In this document: positions 32,861-40,695 of the stretch, piece after piece
Numbering within the stretch: the stretch's first letter is position 1
Layout of the letters: each line of letters begins with the position of its first letter
Origin: Dyella silvatica
GTDB lineage: Bacteria; Pseudomonadota; Gammaproteobacteria; Xanthomonadales; Rhodanobacteraceae
Assembly (NCBI RefSeq): GCF_026283955.1
Contig: NZ_JAPDPE010000003.1
Location: forward strand, 1-64,000
Length of the DNA stretch: 64,000 bases
Direction: 5' to 3'
Position numbers and translations under genes: made by a program
Notes under the pieces: model-generated
What the model was told of the DNA's origin: nothing
Seen by the model: only the letters and a program-made list of their open reading frames with translations
Database searches by the model: none

Positions 32861-33551
32861 GACTACCTTCGCAGAACGCTTCAAAGAGGCCCGCGAACGC
32901 GCCGATATCTCGCAGCGTGCGCTGGGCAAGCGCATTGGCTATACCGGGTCGACCATCAGCCAGTGGGAGGCGGGTGTGATCGAATCTGACAATATTCGCG
33001 TCGCAGCCCTTGAGATGGCCGCCGGTATCATCGGTGTTTCGGTCCGTTACCTACGCACGGGTAAGGAAGACGAGAGTCGCGGCGAGGTGCCCAGCGGCTT
33101 GCGCGCAGCACTCCCTGATGTGCGTCAGTTGCCGGTGATTTCGATGGTGCAGGCGGGGTTGGGTCGCGAGGCGGCCGATCCCTACCCGCGTGGTTACGGC
33201 GAGCAGAGCGTGAGCGTGGATGCCGAGATGGCCAAGGATCTGGGGCGATTGGCGTTCGCGCTGGAGATTACCGGCGAGTCCATGCTTGATGAGTTCTACC
33301 CGGGCGACATCGTCATCATCGACCCCGGTATCAAGCCGCTGCCAGGCGATTACGTGGTGGCGCGGATCGAGCACGATGGCAGCGCCACGTTCAAGAAATA
33401 CCGCAGTCGCGGCAACGACGCACAGGGGCAGGCAATCTTCGAATTGATGCCGCTCAACCCCGATTACCCGACGGTGGTGGTCAACGCCGAAAACCCCGGC
33501 AGCATCATCGGCACGATGATGGAGCATCGGCGGCGGCGCCGAAGGTTTTAG
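32859..33551 (+). CDS. SOS-cleavable S24/LexA-fold repressor
   Basis: A 230-aa CI/PrtR-like regulator. The HTH_XRE domain (about 5-65) contains ISQRALGKRIGYTGSTISQW. The LexA-fold protease domain has the Ala-Gly cleavage site at 99-100 (MVQAGLG), catalytic Ser141 in ITGESMLDEF and Lys179 in ATFKKY. It should repress the divergent Q-like operon and self-cleave with RecA after DNA damage, inducing lysis and tail genes. The ATG overlaps an operator arm, with no evident Shine-Dalgarno, so a leaderless mRNA is possible. The C-terminus is very Arg-rich. Confidence 0.9.
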   Translation: MTTFAERFKEARERADISQRALGKRIGYTGSTISQWEAGVIESDNIRVAALEMAAGIIGVSVRYLRTGKEDESRGEVPSGLRAALPDVRQLPVISMVQAGLGREAADPYPRGYGEQSVSVDAEMAKDLGRLAFALEITGESMLDEFYPGDIVIIDPGIKPLPGDYVVARIEHDGSATFKKYRSRGNDAQGQAIFELMPLNPDYPTVVVNAENPGSIIGTMMEHRRRRRRF

Positions 33552-33634
33552 CCGGCTGCTTTCTTCCGGTGCCGGGCGTTTAAACACGCAGAACAAATCG
33601 GCGCGCAGCACCTGCGATGAAATCCGTAACGACC

Positions 33635-33658
33635 TTGCCTTCTGGATGCAGAAGGCAA
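33635..33658. other. Hairpin after the repressor gene
   Basis: TTGCCTTCT (33635-33643) pairs perfectly with AGAAGGCAA (33650-33658), with GACC/GGTC extending the base after a short mismatch. It lies between the convergent repressor and rep genes. No T tract follows, so termination is only possible. Confidence 0.4.
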
Positions 33659-33663
33659 TCTGG

Positions 33664-35646
33664 TCACTTCGCCGCCAGCATCGCGGCGATCTTCGCCATA
33701 TGCGATTCGGCGGTTTCGCGAACCACTTCTTTGTCGGCTTCTGGATCTTTGCCCTGCCAGTGCAAATCGTCTTGCGGCAGTTCATGCAGGAAGCGGCTGG
33801 GCTGATTGCTGTGAACTTCGCCGTAGCGCTTGGTCTTGGCTGACCACGACAAGGTGAGCATTTCTTTGGCGCGGGTGATGCCGACGTACATCAGGCGACG
33901 TTCTTCGTCGATGCGGCCTTCGTCGAGCGCGCCCTCCTGCGGCAAGGTGCCGTCTTCGCAGCCGACGATAAAGACAAAGCGAAACTCCAGGCCTTTGGCG
34001 GAGTGCAGCGTCATCATGCGCAGGGCATTGCCGGGTTCGTCACGGTCGGCATGGCTGAGCAGGGCCAGCTGAGCGGCGAGGTCGCCTGCGCTGTTGTTGC
34101 CTTTTTGCATGGCGCGAAACCAATCGGCAAGCTCGCGCAAATTGCCCAGCCGACGCTCTCGCAAGGTGGCATCGGTGGTGCTGGCAATGATTTGTTCGGC
34201 GTAACGGGTGCGGGTCAGTACGGTTTCCACCAGATCGGCGGCGTTCTGGTGCAGCGAGGCACTGCGCAGTTCGTCGAGCAGGTTGGTGAAGGAGGACAGC
34301 GCCGCTGCCGGGCGCGGCGTCAGCTGGCGCAGTACCGCGTCGCTGCGGGCGGCATCGAGCAAGGATGCGTGCTTGGTCTGGGCGATCTGGCCGAGTTTTT
34401 CCAGCGTGGTCGAGCCGATTTCGCGCTTGGGCACATTCACCACGCGCAGAAACGCAGCGTCGTCGCTGGGGTTGGTCAGCAGGCGCAGGTAGCAGAGCAG
34501 GTCTTTGACTTCGGCGCGGTCGAGAAAGCTGAGCGCGCCGGTGAGGTGATAGGGAATACGTGCCAGTCGCAGCGCTTTTTCCAGCGGGCGCGCCTGGAAA
34601 TTGCCGCGGTAGAGAATCGCCATGTCGTGCCAGCGCGCCTTGTGCTTTTCGGCCAAGGTGGTGGCGATGGCGGCGATGCGCTCGGCTTCGTGCTCGTTTT
34701 CCTTGCATTCCAGCACGCGAATCGGCGGGCCTTCCGGATGATCGCTCCACAGCTTTTTCTCGTGCAGATGCGGGTTGTTAGCGATCAGCAAATTGGCGGC
34801 GCGCAAACTGCGTTTGCCGCAGCGGTAGTTCTGCTCCAGCTTGATGACGCGCAGATTGGGCCAGTCTTTGCCGAGCTGGTCGATGTTTTCCGGGTTGGCG
34901 CCGCGCCATGCGTAAATCGACTGATCGTCATCGCCCACGCAGGTGATCCGCCCGCGCTCGCCGGCCAGCAGCTTGAGCAAGCGATATTGGGCGTCGTTGG
35001 TGTCCTGGTATTCGTCCACTAGCAGGTAGCGCAGACGCTCTTGCCAGGCGGTGCGCGCGTCGAGGTCGGTTTCCAGAATATGCAGCGGCAGCCGGATCAA
35101 ATCATCGAAATCGACGGCGTTGAAAGCTGACAAACGCGCTTGATAAAGCTGGTAAATCATCGCCGCGTCCAACTCTTTCGGGCTGCGTGCGGCGGCTTGC
35201 GCCTGTTCGGGCGACAAACCGGCATTCTTGGCGCGGCTTAGCAGGTTGCGGATGCCGGACAGCTCGCTCCCCTTGATGCCCTTGGGAGCGAGTTCTTTGA
35301 CGATGCTTTCGCTGTCGTCGGAGTCGAGCACCGAGAAGCCACGGCGCAAACCCGCGCGCTCATGCTCGATTTGCAAAAACTTCAATCCCAGCGCGTGAAA
35401 CGTACACACGGTGAGCGCGGACGCTTCTTCGGAGCTGATCAGCTTGGCTACGCGCTCGCGCATTTCGCGCGCCGCCTTGTTGGTAAAGGTAATCGCCGCG
35501 ATCTTCGACGGCGCCAGTTTCTTGCGCGCGATCAAATACGCGATTTTTTGCGTGATCACCGACGTTTTGCCAGAGCCGGCGCCAGCCAGCACAAGGAGTG
35601 GGCCGTCACAATGTTCAACGGCGGCCAATTGTTGCGGGTTCAGCAT
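33664..35646 (-). CDS. rep: ATP-dependent DNA helicase Rep (UvrD/PcrA superfamily 1)
   Basis: A 660-aa 3'-5' helicase aiding replication fork progress. SF1 motifs: Walker A LVLAGAGSGKTSV, Ia AITFTNKAAREM, Walker B YLLVDEYQDTN, motif III GDDDQSIYAWRGA, IV LEQNYRC, V TLHSAKGLEF and VI YVGITRAKE. Start ATG 35646 (MLNPQQLAAVEH) matches Rep N-termini; the 39 codons upstream look non-coding. It is divergent from thymidine kinase and forms the right border of the tailocin block. Confidence 0.95.
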   Translation of the reverse strand: MLNPQQLAAVEHCDGPLLVLAGAGSGKTSVITQKIAYLIARKKLAPSKIAAITFTNKAAREMRERVAKLISSEEASALTVCTFHALGLKFLQIEHERAGLRRGFSVLDSDDSESIVKELAPKGIKGSELSGIRNLLSRAKNAGLSPEQAQAAARSPKELDAAMIYQLYQARLSAFNAVDFDDLIRLPLHILETDLDARTAWQERLRYLLVDEYQDTNDAQYRLLKLLAGERGRITCVGDDDQSIYAWRGANPENIDQLGKDWPNLRVIKLEQNYRCGKRSLRAANLLIANNPHLHEKKLWSDHPEGPPIRVLECKENEHEAERIAAIATTLAEKHKARWHDMAILYRGNFQARPLEKALRLARIPYHLTGALSFLDRAEVKDLLCYLRLLTNPSDDAAFLRVVNVPKREIGSTTLEKLGQIAQTKHASLLDAARSDAVLRQLTPRPAAALSSFTNLLDELRSASLHQNAADLVETVLTRTRYAEQIIASTTDATLRERRLGNLRELADWFRAMQKGNNSAGDLAAQLALLSHADRDEPGNALRMMTLHSAKGLEFRFVFIVGCEDGTLPQEGALDEGRIDEERRLMYVGITRAKEMLTLSWSAKTKRYGEVHSNQPSRFLHELPQDDLHWQGKDPEADKEVVRETAESHMAKIAAMLAAK

Positions 35647-35755
35647 GAGGCGTGCAGACAGGTCAGGGTGCGCGCGGCGCGGTCGGCGATGGTAGCAAAC
35701 GGGCCGGTTACGCGGGTTGGCCGTGCGCGATACCATGCATTTGTCTGACCCAGCC

Positions 35756-36388
35756 ATGGCCAAGCTCTATTTCTATTACTCGGCAATGAACGCCGGCAAG
35801 ACCACGACCTTGCTGCAGAGCGCCTACAACTATCACGAGCGCGGCATGCGCACGATGATTCTCACCCCGGCGCTGGACAACCGCTACGGTGAGGGTGTGG
35901 TGGCCTCGCGGATCGGGCTGAAGGCGGATGCGCACCGTTTCGGCGGCGAAGAGAACCTGTTTGCCAAGGTCGAGGCCGATATCGTCGCTCGTGGGCCGCT
36001 GCATTGTGTCTTCGTCGACGAGGCGCAGTTTCTGAGCAAGGCCCAGGTGTGGCAGATCAGCGATGTGGTCGACCGTCTCAATATTCCGGTGCTGGCCTAT
36101 GGCTTGCGCACCGATTTTCGCGGCGAGCTGTTCGAGGGCAGTCGCTATCTGCTGGCCTGGGCCGACAATCTCGAAGAGATCAAGACCATTTGCCACACCG
36201 GCCGCAAGGCCACCATGGTGGTGCGCGTAGATGAACAAGGCCGAGCCGTGACTGAGGGGCCGCAGGTTGAGATTGGCGGCAACGACCGCTATGTCTCGGT
36301 CAGCCGGGCCGAGTTCAAGAACATTACCGAAGGCCACGGCCGTATTGAATTGCAGCAACCCATGCTGCCGCTGGGTAAAGGGCATTGA
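35756..36388 (+). CDS. tdk: Thymidine kinase (type II)
   Basis: A 210-aa enzyme phosphorylating thymidine in the salvage pathway. P-loop [12 protein letters not shown], Walker B-like VFVDEAQFL and the lid/base-binding [14 protein letters not shown] are all present. The zinc finger that supports the lid in E. coli is eroded: the CxC site reads CHTG and the distal pair reads VSVSRAEF, leaving one Cys. ATG 35756 ([11 protein letters not shown]) is preferred over an upstream frame to 35717. It is divergent from rep. Confidence 0.92.
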   Translation: MAKLYFYYSAMNAGKTTTLLQSAYNYHERGMRTMILTPALDNRYGEGVVASRIGLKADAHRFGGEENLFAKVEADIVARGPLHCVFVDEAQFLSKAQVWQISDVVDRLNIPVLAYGLRTDFRGELFEGSRYLLAWADNLEEIKTICHTGRKATMVVRVDEQGRAVTEGPQVEIGGNDRYVSVSRAEFKNITEGHGRIELQQPMLPLGKGH

Positions 36389-36452
36389 GCCCGGCCTGCG
36401 ATCCACCCGCCCTGATGACCCTCAGGCCTGTGTTTCACTTAAGGAAAAGCGC

Positions 36453-37220
36453 ATGAACGAGCCGATCACCATCCCTGCCTGGCAGCGTCCGCACTGGCAG
36501 CCGAGCGACGAAGAGATCGTTCTGCAGTTCTATGTGTTCGGTAAATTCGAGGCCGTGCGCGCGCCTTCGGCAGACTACGGTAGCGACGGCCTGCCTGAGG
36601 GCATCGAGCTGACCAGCCATCACCACAGCGCGTTGCGCCAGTGGGAGGGCTACCCGCTCAAAGGCCGCCTGGGCCGCAGGTTGAAAGAAGACGCCCCCGA
36701 GGCTTACAAGGCCGCTTTCGATGCGCCCGAGGTGCTGGTGGTGCGTGGCCGCATCAAGGACAGCGGTGAAACCGGCTACCTGCGCGATACCCTGGGTGTG
36801 CTGACCGCCCTGCTCGATATCGGCGGTGTGGCGATTCTCGACCCGCAGGTGCTGACCTTGTTTGATGCCGCCAGCTGGCGGCGCCAATACCTGATTCGCG
36901 ATGGCGCCCCGCTGCGCAACCATGTGCTGATTCTGCGTGATGGCGATGAAGGCAAGGATCGCTTATGGATTCACACTCGCGGTCTGCGCAAATTCGGCCG
37001 CCCCGATATCAGCCTGCGTAACGTGCCTGAGCGTGAAGGCGATCGCGCGGGTGCTTTGTGTGAGCGGTTGGTCGAACTGCAAGCGCTGGGTGCGCATTTC
37101 AAGGATGGTCAGCCGCTGGAGGCCGAAGGCGTGCCGCCAGGCTTGAAGGCAAAGTTGGCTGGCGGTATCGAAGACCCTGAATTCAACAATACCTATGTCG
37201 AATTTCGCTGGCCGCAGTGA
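36453..37220 (+). CDS. Conserved-looking hypothetical protein
   Basis: A 255-aa soluble protein with no signal peptide or membrane helix. AAGGA lies about 8 nt before ATG 36453. It is Asp/Glu- and Arg-rich, with segments LRDTLGVLTALLDIGGVAILDPQ and WIHTRGLRKFGRPDISLRNVP that look like a compact globular fold of the DUF4261/uncharacterised kind. I do not recognise it. It follows tdk by 64 bp in the same direction and is convergent with mutM, 2 bp apart. Confidence 0.75.
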   Translation: MNEPITIPAWQRPHWQPSDEEIVLQFYVFGKFEAVRAPSADYGSDGLPEGIELTSHHHSALRQWEGYPLKGRLGRRLKEDAPEAYKAAFDAPEVLVVRGRIKDSGETGYLRDTLGVLTALLDIGGVAILDPQVLTLFDAASWRRQYLIRDGAPLRNHVLILRDGDEGKDRLWIHTRGLRKFGRPDISLRNVPEREGDRAGALCERLVELQALGAHFKDGQPLEAEGVPPGLKAKLAGGIEDPEFNNTYVEFRWPQ

Positions 37221-37222
37221 GC

Positions 37223-38050
37223 CTATCGCTGGCAGCGCGGGCAGAAAAAGGTTGAGCGCTGCCCCAGGGTGACTTGTCGAATGACCGTGCCGCAGGTGTG
37301 GCACGGTTCGCCCTCGCGGCCATAGACATTCAGCTCGCGAAAGAAATAGCCGGGTGCGCCATCGGGGTTGAGAAAGTCGCGCAGCGTGGTGCCGCCGCGT
37401 TCGATCGCCCAGGCCAGAATGCGTTTTACTTCAGCGGCCAGTTGCGCATAACGAGCGCGCGAGACGCTGCCTGCCGGTCGCCGAGGGTCGATGCCGGCGG
37501 CGAACAAGGCCTCGCTGGCGTAGATATTGCCGACGCCGACGACGACGGCGTTGTCCATCAAAAATAATTTCACCGCCGCTTTGCGTCCGCGCGAAAGATG
37601 CCACAGCAGATCGCCGTCGAACGCGTCCGTCAGTGGCTCAGGCCCGAGTGTGCTGAGCAGGGGATGGACTTCGCCGGGGGCTTGCCATAACAGGCAGCCG
37701 AAACGGCGTGGATCGGTGAAGCGAAGAATGCGTGCACCGGTCGCCGAGCCGGGTTCCACCGCTATATCGACGTGATCGTGCTTGCCGGGCAGTACATCGG
37801 GTGGCAACACTCGCAGCATGCCGGACATGCCTAGATGCAGTAACGCGCTGCCGGCTGCGGTATGCAGCAATAAATACTTGGCGCGTCGCTCGACGGCATC
37901 GATGCGCTGACCGGGCAATAGTTCGGTGATTTCAGGCGGAATCGGCCAGCGCAGATCGGCGCGCCGCAAGGTGACCGCAGTAACGTGCCGACCGACAAGA
38001 TACGGGCTGATGCCGCGGCGGGTGGTTTCGACCTCGGGAAGTTCAGGCAC
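37223..38050 (-). CDS. mutM: Formamidopyrimidine-DNA glycosylase MutM (Fpg)
   Basis: A 275-aa base-excision repair enzyme removing 8-oxoguanine. The catalytic N-terminus is [13 protein letters not shown] (Pro2 and Glu3). The helix-two-turn-helix contains [20 protein letters not shown]. The C-terminal zinc finger is complete (CHTCG...FFCPRCQR). It starts with GTG at 38050, overlapped by 8 nt with a 37-codon frame that itself overlaps gnd, so the three could be translationally linked. Confidence 0.96.
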   Translation of the reverse strand: MPELPEVETTRRGISPYLVGRHVTAVTLRRADLRWPIPPEITELLPGQRIDAVERRAKYLLLHTAAGSALLHLGMSGMLRVLPPDVLPGKHDHVDIAVEPGSATGARILRFTDPRRFGCLLWQAPGEVHPLLSTLGPEPLTDAFDGDLLWHLSRGRKAAVKLFLMDNAVVVGVGNIYASEALFAAGIDPRRPAGSVSRARYAQLAAEVKRILAWAIERGGTTLRDFLNPDGAPGYFFRELNVYGREGEPCHTCGTVIRQVTLGQRSTFFCPRCQR

Positions 38051-38156
38051 GACAGTCTTCTCGACAAATCGTGCGTGCCCAGCGATGAGCCAGCGGCATC
38101 CATGGCAACAGACGTCGCTCGCGCATGTCCGTGGCGAACGCCCGGCAGATCGTCAT
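38043..38156 (-). CDS. Candidate 37-aa small protein between gnd and mutM
   Basis: A 37-codon frame whose ATG (38154-38156) overlaps the gnd stop as ATGA and whose TGA (38043-38045) overlaps the mutM GTG start. The product, starting [20 protein letters not shown], is Arg- and Trp-rich with three cysteines and resembles nothing I know. Only a weak GGAT lies upstream. The tight coupling on both sides is the main argument; chance cannot be excluded in such a short frame. Confidence 0.4.
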   Translation of the reverse strand: MTICRAFATDMRERRLLPWMPLAHRWARTICREDCRA

Positions 38157-39565
38157 GACCAATCCGCGTGAAAGCTGCCTGGCTGGTCGATGCGCTCGAA
38201 GGTATGCGCGCCGAAGTAATCGCGTTGTGCTTGCAGCAGATTGGCGGGCAGGCGCTCGGCGCGGTAACTGTCGTAGTAAGCAATTGCAGAAGCGAAGCAG
38301 GGTACCGGCACGCCGGCCTGGACAGCGCCACTCACGACATCGCGCAAGGCTTGCTGATACTGCGTGGTGATATCGCGGAAATACGGATCGAGCAACAGGT
38401 TCGCCAGCTGGGGTTCGTGCGCATAGGCATCGGTGATCTTCTGCAGAAAGCGGGCGCGGATGATGCAGCCGGCACGGAAGATTTTCGCGATGGTGCCGTA
38501 GGGAAGATCCCAAGCGTACTCGTCGGAGGCCGCGCGCAGCTGGGCAAAGCCCTGTGCATAGGAGACGATTTTGCTGAGGTACAAGGCACGGCGCACGGCT
38601 TCGATAAACGCCGTGCGATCGCTTTTGAAACCTGCGCTGGCGGTAGGGCCGGTCAGCGACTTGCTGGCGACAACGCGCTCATCTTTCAGCGCAGAGAGCA
38701 GGCGTGCGAAAACCGATTCGGTAATCAACGGCAGTGGTACGCCAAGATCGAGCGCACTCTGGCTGGTCCATTTGCCGGTACCTTTTTGCGCGGCGCGATC
38801 GAGGATGACATCGACCAGATCGTTGCCGGTCTGGGGGTCTTTCTTGCCGAAAATATCGGCGGTGATCGAGATCAGATAGCTATCCAGCTCGCCCTTGTTC
38901 CACTCGGAATAGACCTCGGCCAGCTCGGTATTGGACAGGCCCAGCACATGTTTGAGCACGGCATAGCTTTCGGCGATCAATTGCATGTCGCCGTACTCGA
39001 TACCGTTATGCACCATCTTGACGTAATGCCCGGCGCCATTCGGGCCCATATAGGCCACGCAGGGCTCGCCATCGGGAGCGCGGGCGGCAATTTCAGTGAG
39101 GATGGGCGCGACCAGGTCGTAAGCATCGCGCGGGCCGCCGGGCATGATGGACGGGCCGTGCAAGGCGCCCTCTTCACCGCCGGAGACACCGGTGCCGATA
39201 AAGTGCAGGCCTGCCGCATTCAATTCGCCTTCGCGTCGGATGGTGTCCTTGAAGAAGGTGTTGCCGCCGTCGATCAGGATGTCGCCCTTGTCCAGCAGTG
39301 GTTTCAGTTCGGCGATGGTGGCGTCGGTGGCGTCGCCGGCCTTGACCATCAGCAGGATGCGGCGCGGTTTTTCCAGCGAGCTGACGAAATCCTTGAGGGT
39401 GTAGGCGGGAATCAGTTTTCGATCGGGGTGCGCGGCAACCACTTCATCGGTTTTCTCGCGGCTGCGGTTGTAGATGGATACCGCGTGGCCGCGGCTCTCG
39501 ATGTTGAGGGCGAGGTTGCGGCCCATCACGGCCATACCGATCACACCGATCGCTTGCTGTGTCAT
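38153..39565 (-). CDS. gnd: 6-phosphogluconate dehydrogenase, decarboxylating
   Basis: A 470-aa enzyme converting 6-phosphogluconate to ribulose-5-phosphate and NADPH. The nucleotide-binding [14 protein letters not shown] lies at the N-terminus with NRSREKTDE following. The substrate motif is [21 protein letters not shown], the catalytic Lys is in [19 protein letters not shown], and the C-terminus contains the [20 protein letters not shown] swivelling tail. ATG 39565 gives the standard N-terminus; length is normal for the long homodimeric form. Confidence 0.97.
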   Translation of the reverse strand: MTQQAIGVIGMAVMGRNLALNIESRGHAVSIYNRSREKTDEVVAAHPDRKLIPAYTLKDFVSSLEKPRRILLMVKAGDATDATIAELKPLLDKGDILIDGGNTFFKDTIRREGELNAAGLHFIGTGVSGGEEGALHGPSIMPGGPRDAYDLVAPILTEIAARAPDGEPCVAYMGPNGAGHYVKMVHNGIEYGDMQLIAESYAVLKHVLGLSNTELAEVYSEWNKGELDSYLISITADIFGKKDPQTGNDLVDVILDRAAQKGTGKWTSQSALDLGVPLPLITESVFARLLSALKDERVVASKSLTGPTASAGFKSDRTAFIEAVRRALYLSKIVSYAQGFAQLRAASDEYAWDLPYGTIAKIFRAGCIIRARFLQKITDAYAHEPQLANLLLDPYFRDITTQYQQALRDVVSGAVQAGVPVPCFASAIAYYDSYRAERLPANLLQAQRDYFGAHTFERIDQPGSFHADWS

Positions 39566-39739
39566 GACTGCGTTCCTGGGGCATCGTGGGTGGGGAAGCA
39601 TATGGGGAAGGCGTGGGATTAGTGCAAGTTTCGATTTATTCGCTTGGGTGGGAGCTGGCTCGAGTTTGGCTTGTTGGTTGTGGTCTCGCTGGCTGGCTCG
39701 CCTGTGGCGGGCTTTCGAACCCCTGCCGGGGTCCGAGTC

Positions 39740-39767
39740 ACTTTTCTTTGCGTGCTCAAAGAAAAGT
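39740..39767. repeat. Perfect 11-bp inverted repeat of a dispersed non-coding element
   Basis: ACTTTTCTTTG (39740-39750) and CAAAGAAAAGT (39757-39767) flank CGTGCT, followed by AACCCAAAGAAAG and GC-rich text. Sequences of this CTTTTCTTTG...CAAAGAAAAG kind recur between genes in many Xanthomonadales. Membership is from memory, not a search. Confidence 0.5.
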
Positions 39768-39934
39768 AACCCAAAGAAAGAGCACCCCGGTGCGTCGCCC
39801 TCCGGGTGCGTGAGGGCTGGCCGGGCTTTTCGACAGGGCTCCTGCCCTGGCGAAAAGGCACTGGCGTCCCTGCCAATGCCCCTGCGGGCCTGATCGCCCA
39901 GCCCTCACCGACGCACAGGGGCCTGGACGTCAAA

Positions 39935-40045
39935 AGCCAAGAGCCAAGAGCCAAGAGCCAAGAGCCAAGAGCCAAGAGCCAAGAGCCAAGAGCCAAGAGC
40001 CAAGAGCCAAGAGCCAAGAGCCAAGAGCCAAGAGCCAAGAGCCAA
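39935..40045. repeat. Tandem heptamer array, about 15.9 copies of AGCCAAG
   Basis: Fifteen perfect copies of AGCCAAG plus a partial sixteenth, with no interruption over 111 bp. Because the unit is 7 bp, copy-number change would shift any overlapping reading frame. No gene crosses it, so effects, if any, would be on DNA or RNA structure upstream of gnd or downstream of the Gld-like operon. Confidence 0.95.
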
Positions 40046-40126
40046 AGCAAAAAACAGTGGCGGTGACAGCGGCAGCGTGAATGAGCTGCGGTGTTTGCGC
40101 TGATTTTCAGCCTCGCGGCTTTGGCC

Positions 40127-40161
40127 CCTCCCCCTACGTGTAGGGGGAGGCTGGGAGGGGG
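40127..40161. repeat. REP-like hairpin, second copy
   Basis: CCTCCCCCTA (40127-40136) and TAGGGGGAGG (40141-40150) form a 10-bp stem around CGTG, followed by CTGGGAGGGGG. Positions 40143-40161 are identical to 11466-11484. Confidence 0.65.
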
Positions 40162-40200
40162 TGGGGCTTGCGACAGGCCTGCCCGCAGGCGCGCAGACCG

Positions 40201-40695
40201 CTAAGCGTCGGGTTCTTTTCTTACCCCGGTGGCGGGGCGTGGGGCGTAGCGCAGGGAGATCAGTGCGACTCGCGAGCCTACGCGGACATAGCGCTGCGGG
40301 CCGGTCACCGAGGTTTCGCCGAAGTCGAGTTGTTGGCCATCGAGGCTGAGTACGGCGGATGGTTTGGCGAGGCCGATCTTTGCCGGATCGAAATCGCTCA
40401 AGGGGCGCCAGCTCAAGACGGCCGCGGCGGCGGTTTCGGTCAATTCGCCGAGGCGGCCTTCGTCGGCGCGCACGGGGGTGCCGTCGATGCGCCACCAGTG
40501 TCCGTCGCGTTTGGCGTAGTGTTCGGTGGCGGCGCCTTGCATGCTGAGTTCGATGCGGGTGATGGCGCTGGGGGCCAGGTTGAGCAGGGTTTGCCCGGCA
40601 TCTTGCTGATCACGTTGCAGTTGCCATCCGGCCAGCGCGAGTAGCGCGCCGACGCCGACGAGCAGGCCCAGGCGTGTGCGGGTGGCTTGTTTCAT
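40201..40695 (-). CDS. DUF4340-like membrane-anchored protein
   Basis: A 164-aa protein. One N-terminal membrane anchor (about 8-26) is followed by a periplasmic region with the DUF4340 pattern (ITRIELSMQGAATEHYAKRDGHWWRIDG). It is shorter than typical DUF4340 proteins, so it may be a minimal form. It overlaps the GldG-like gene by ATGA and is the last gene of an ABC-2 operon; such proteins accompany Gld-type transporters. Function is unknown. Confidence 0.75.
   Translation of the reverse strand: MKQATRTRLGLLVGVGALLALAGWQLQRDQQDAGQTLLNLAPSAITRIELSMQGAATEHYAKRDGHWWRIDGTPVRADEGRLGELTETAAAAVLSWRPLSDFDPAKIGLAKPSAVLSLDGQQLDFGETSVTGPQRYVRVGSRVALISLRYAPRPATGVRKEPDA

Larger units (their letters stand above)
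39566..40200. other. Repeat-rich gene-free stretch upstream of gnd
   Basis: About 635 bp without a credible gene. In order it holds an 11-bp inverted repeat (39740-39767), a CAGGGC/GCCCTG hairpin (39833-39848), the heptamer array (39935-40045) and a REP-like hairpin (40127-40161). Open frames such as the minus-strand run of Leu-Ala-Leu-Gly-Ser-Trp-Leu repeats come only from the heptamer array. Confidence 0.6.

Noticed and set aside
17708-33551. Complete or recently active prophage
   Set aside because: Head, packaging, replication and integration genes are all absent while tail and lysis genes are intact, which fits a tailocin much better.
38168-39622. 484-codon plus-strand frame opposite gnd
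   Set aside because: Antisense shadow of a clearly identified 6-phosphogluconate dehydrogenase.
39935-40045. CRISPR array
   Set aside because: The repeats are contiguous 7-mers without spacers and no cas genes are present.
39905-40495. Protein with repeated Leu-Ala-Leu-Gly-Ser-Trp-Leu units
   Set aside because: The repeat is only a translation of the AGCCAAG heptamer array; it has no start signal and continues into the antisense of other text.
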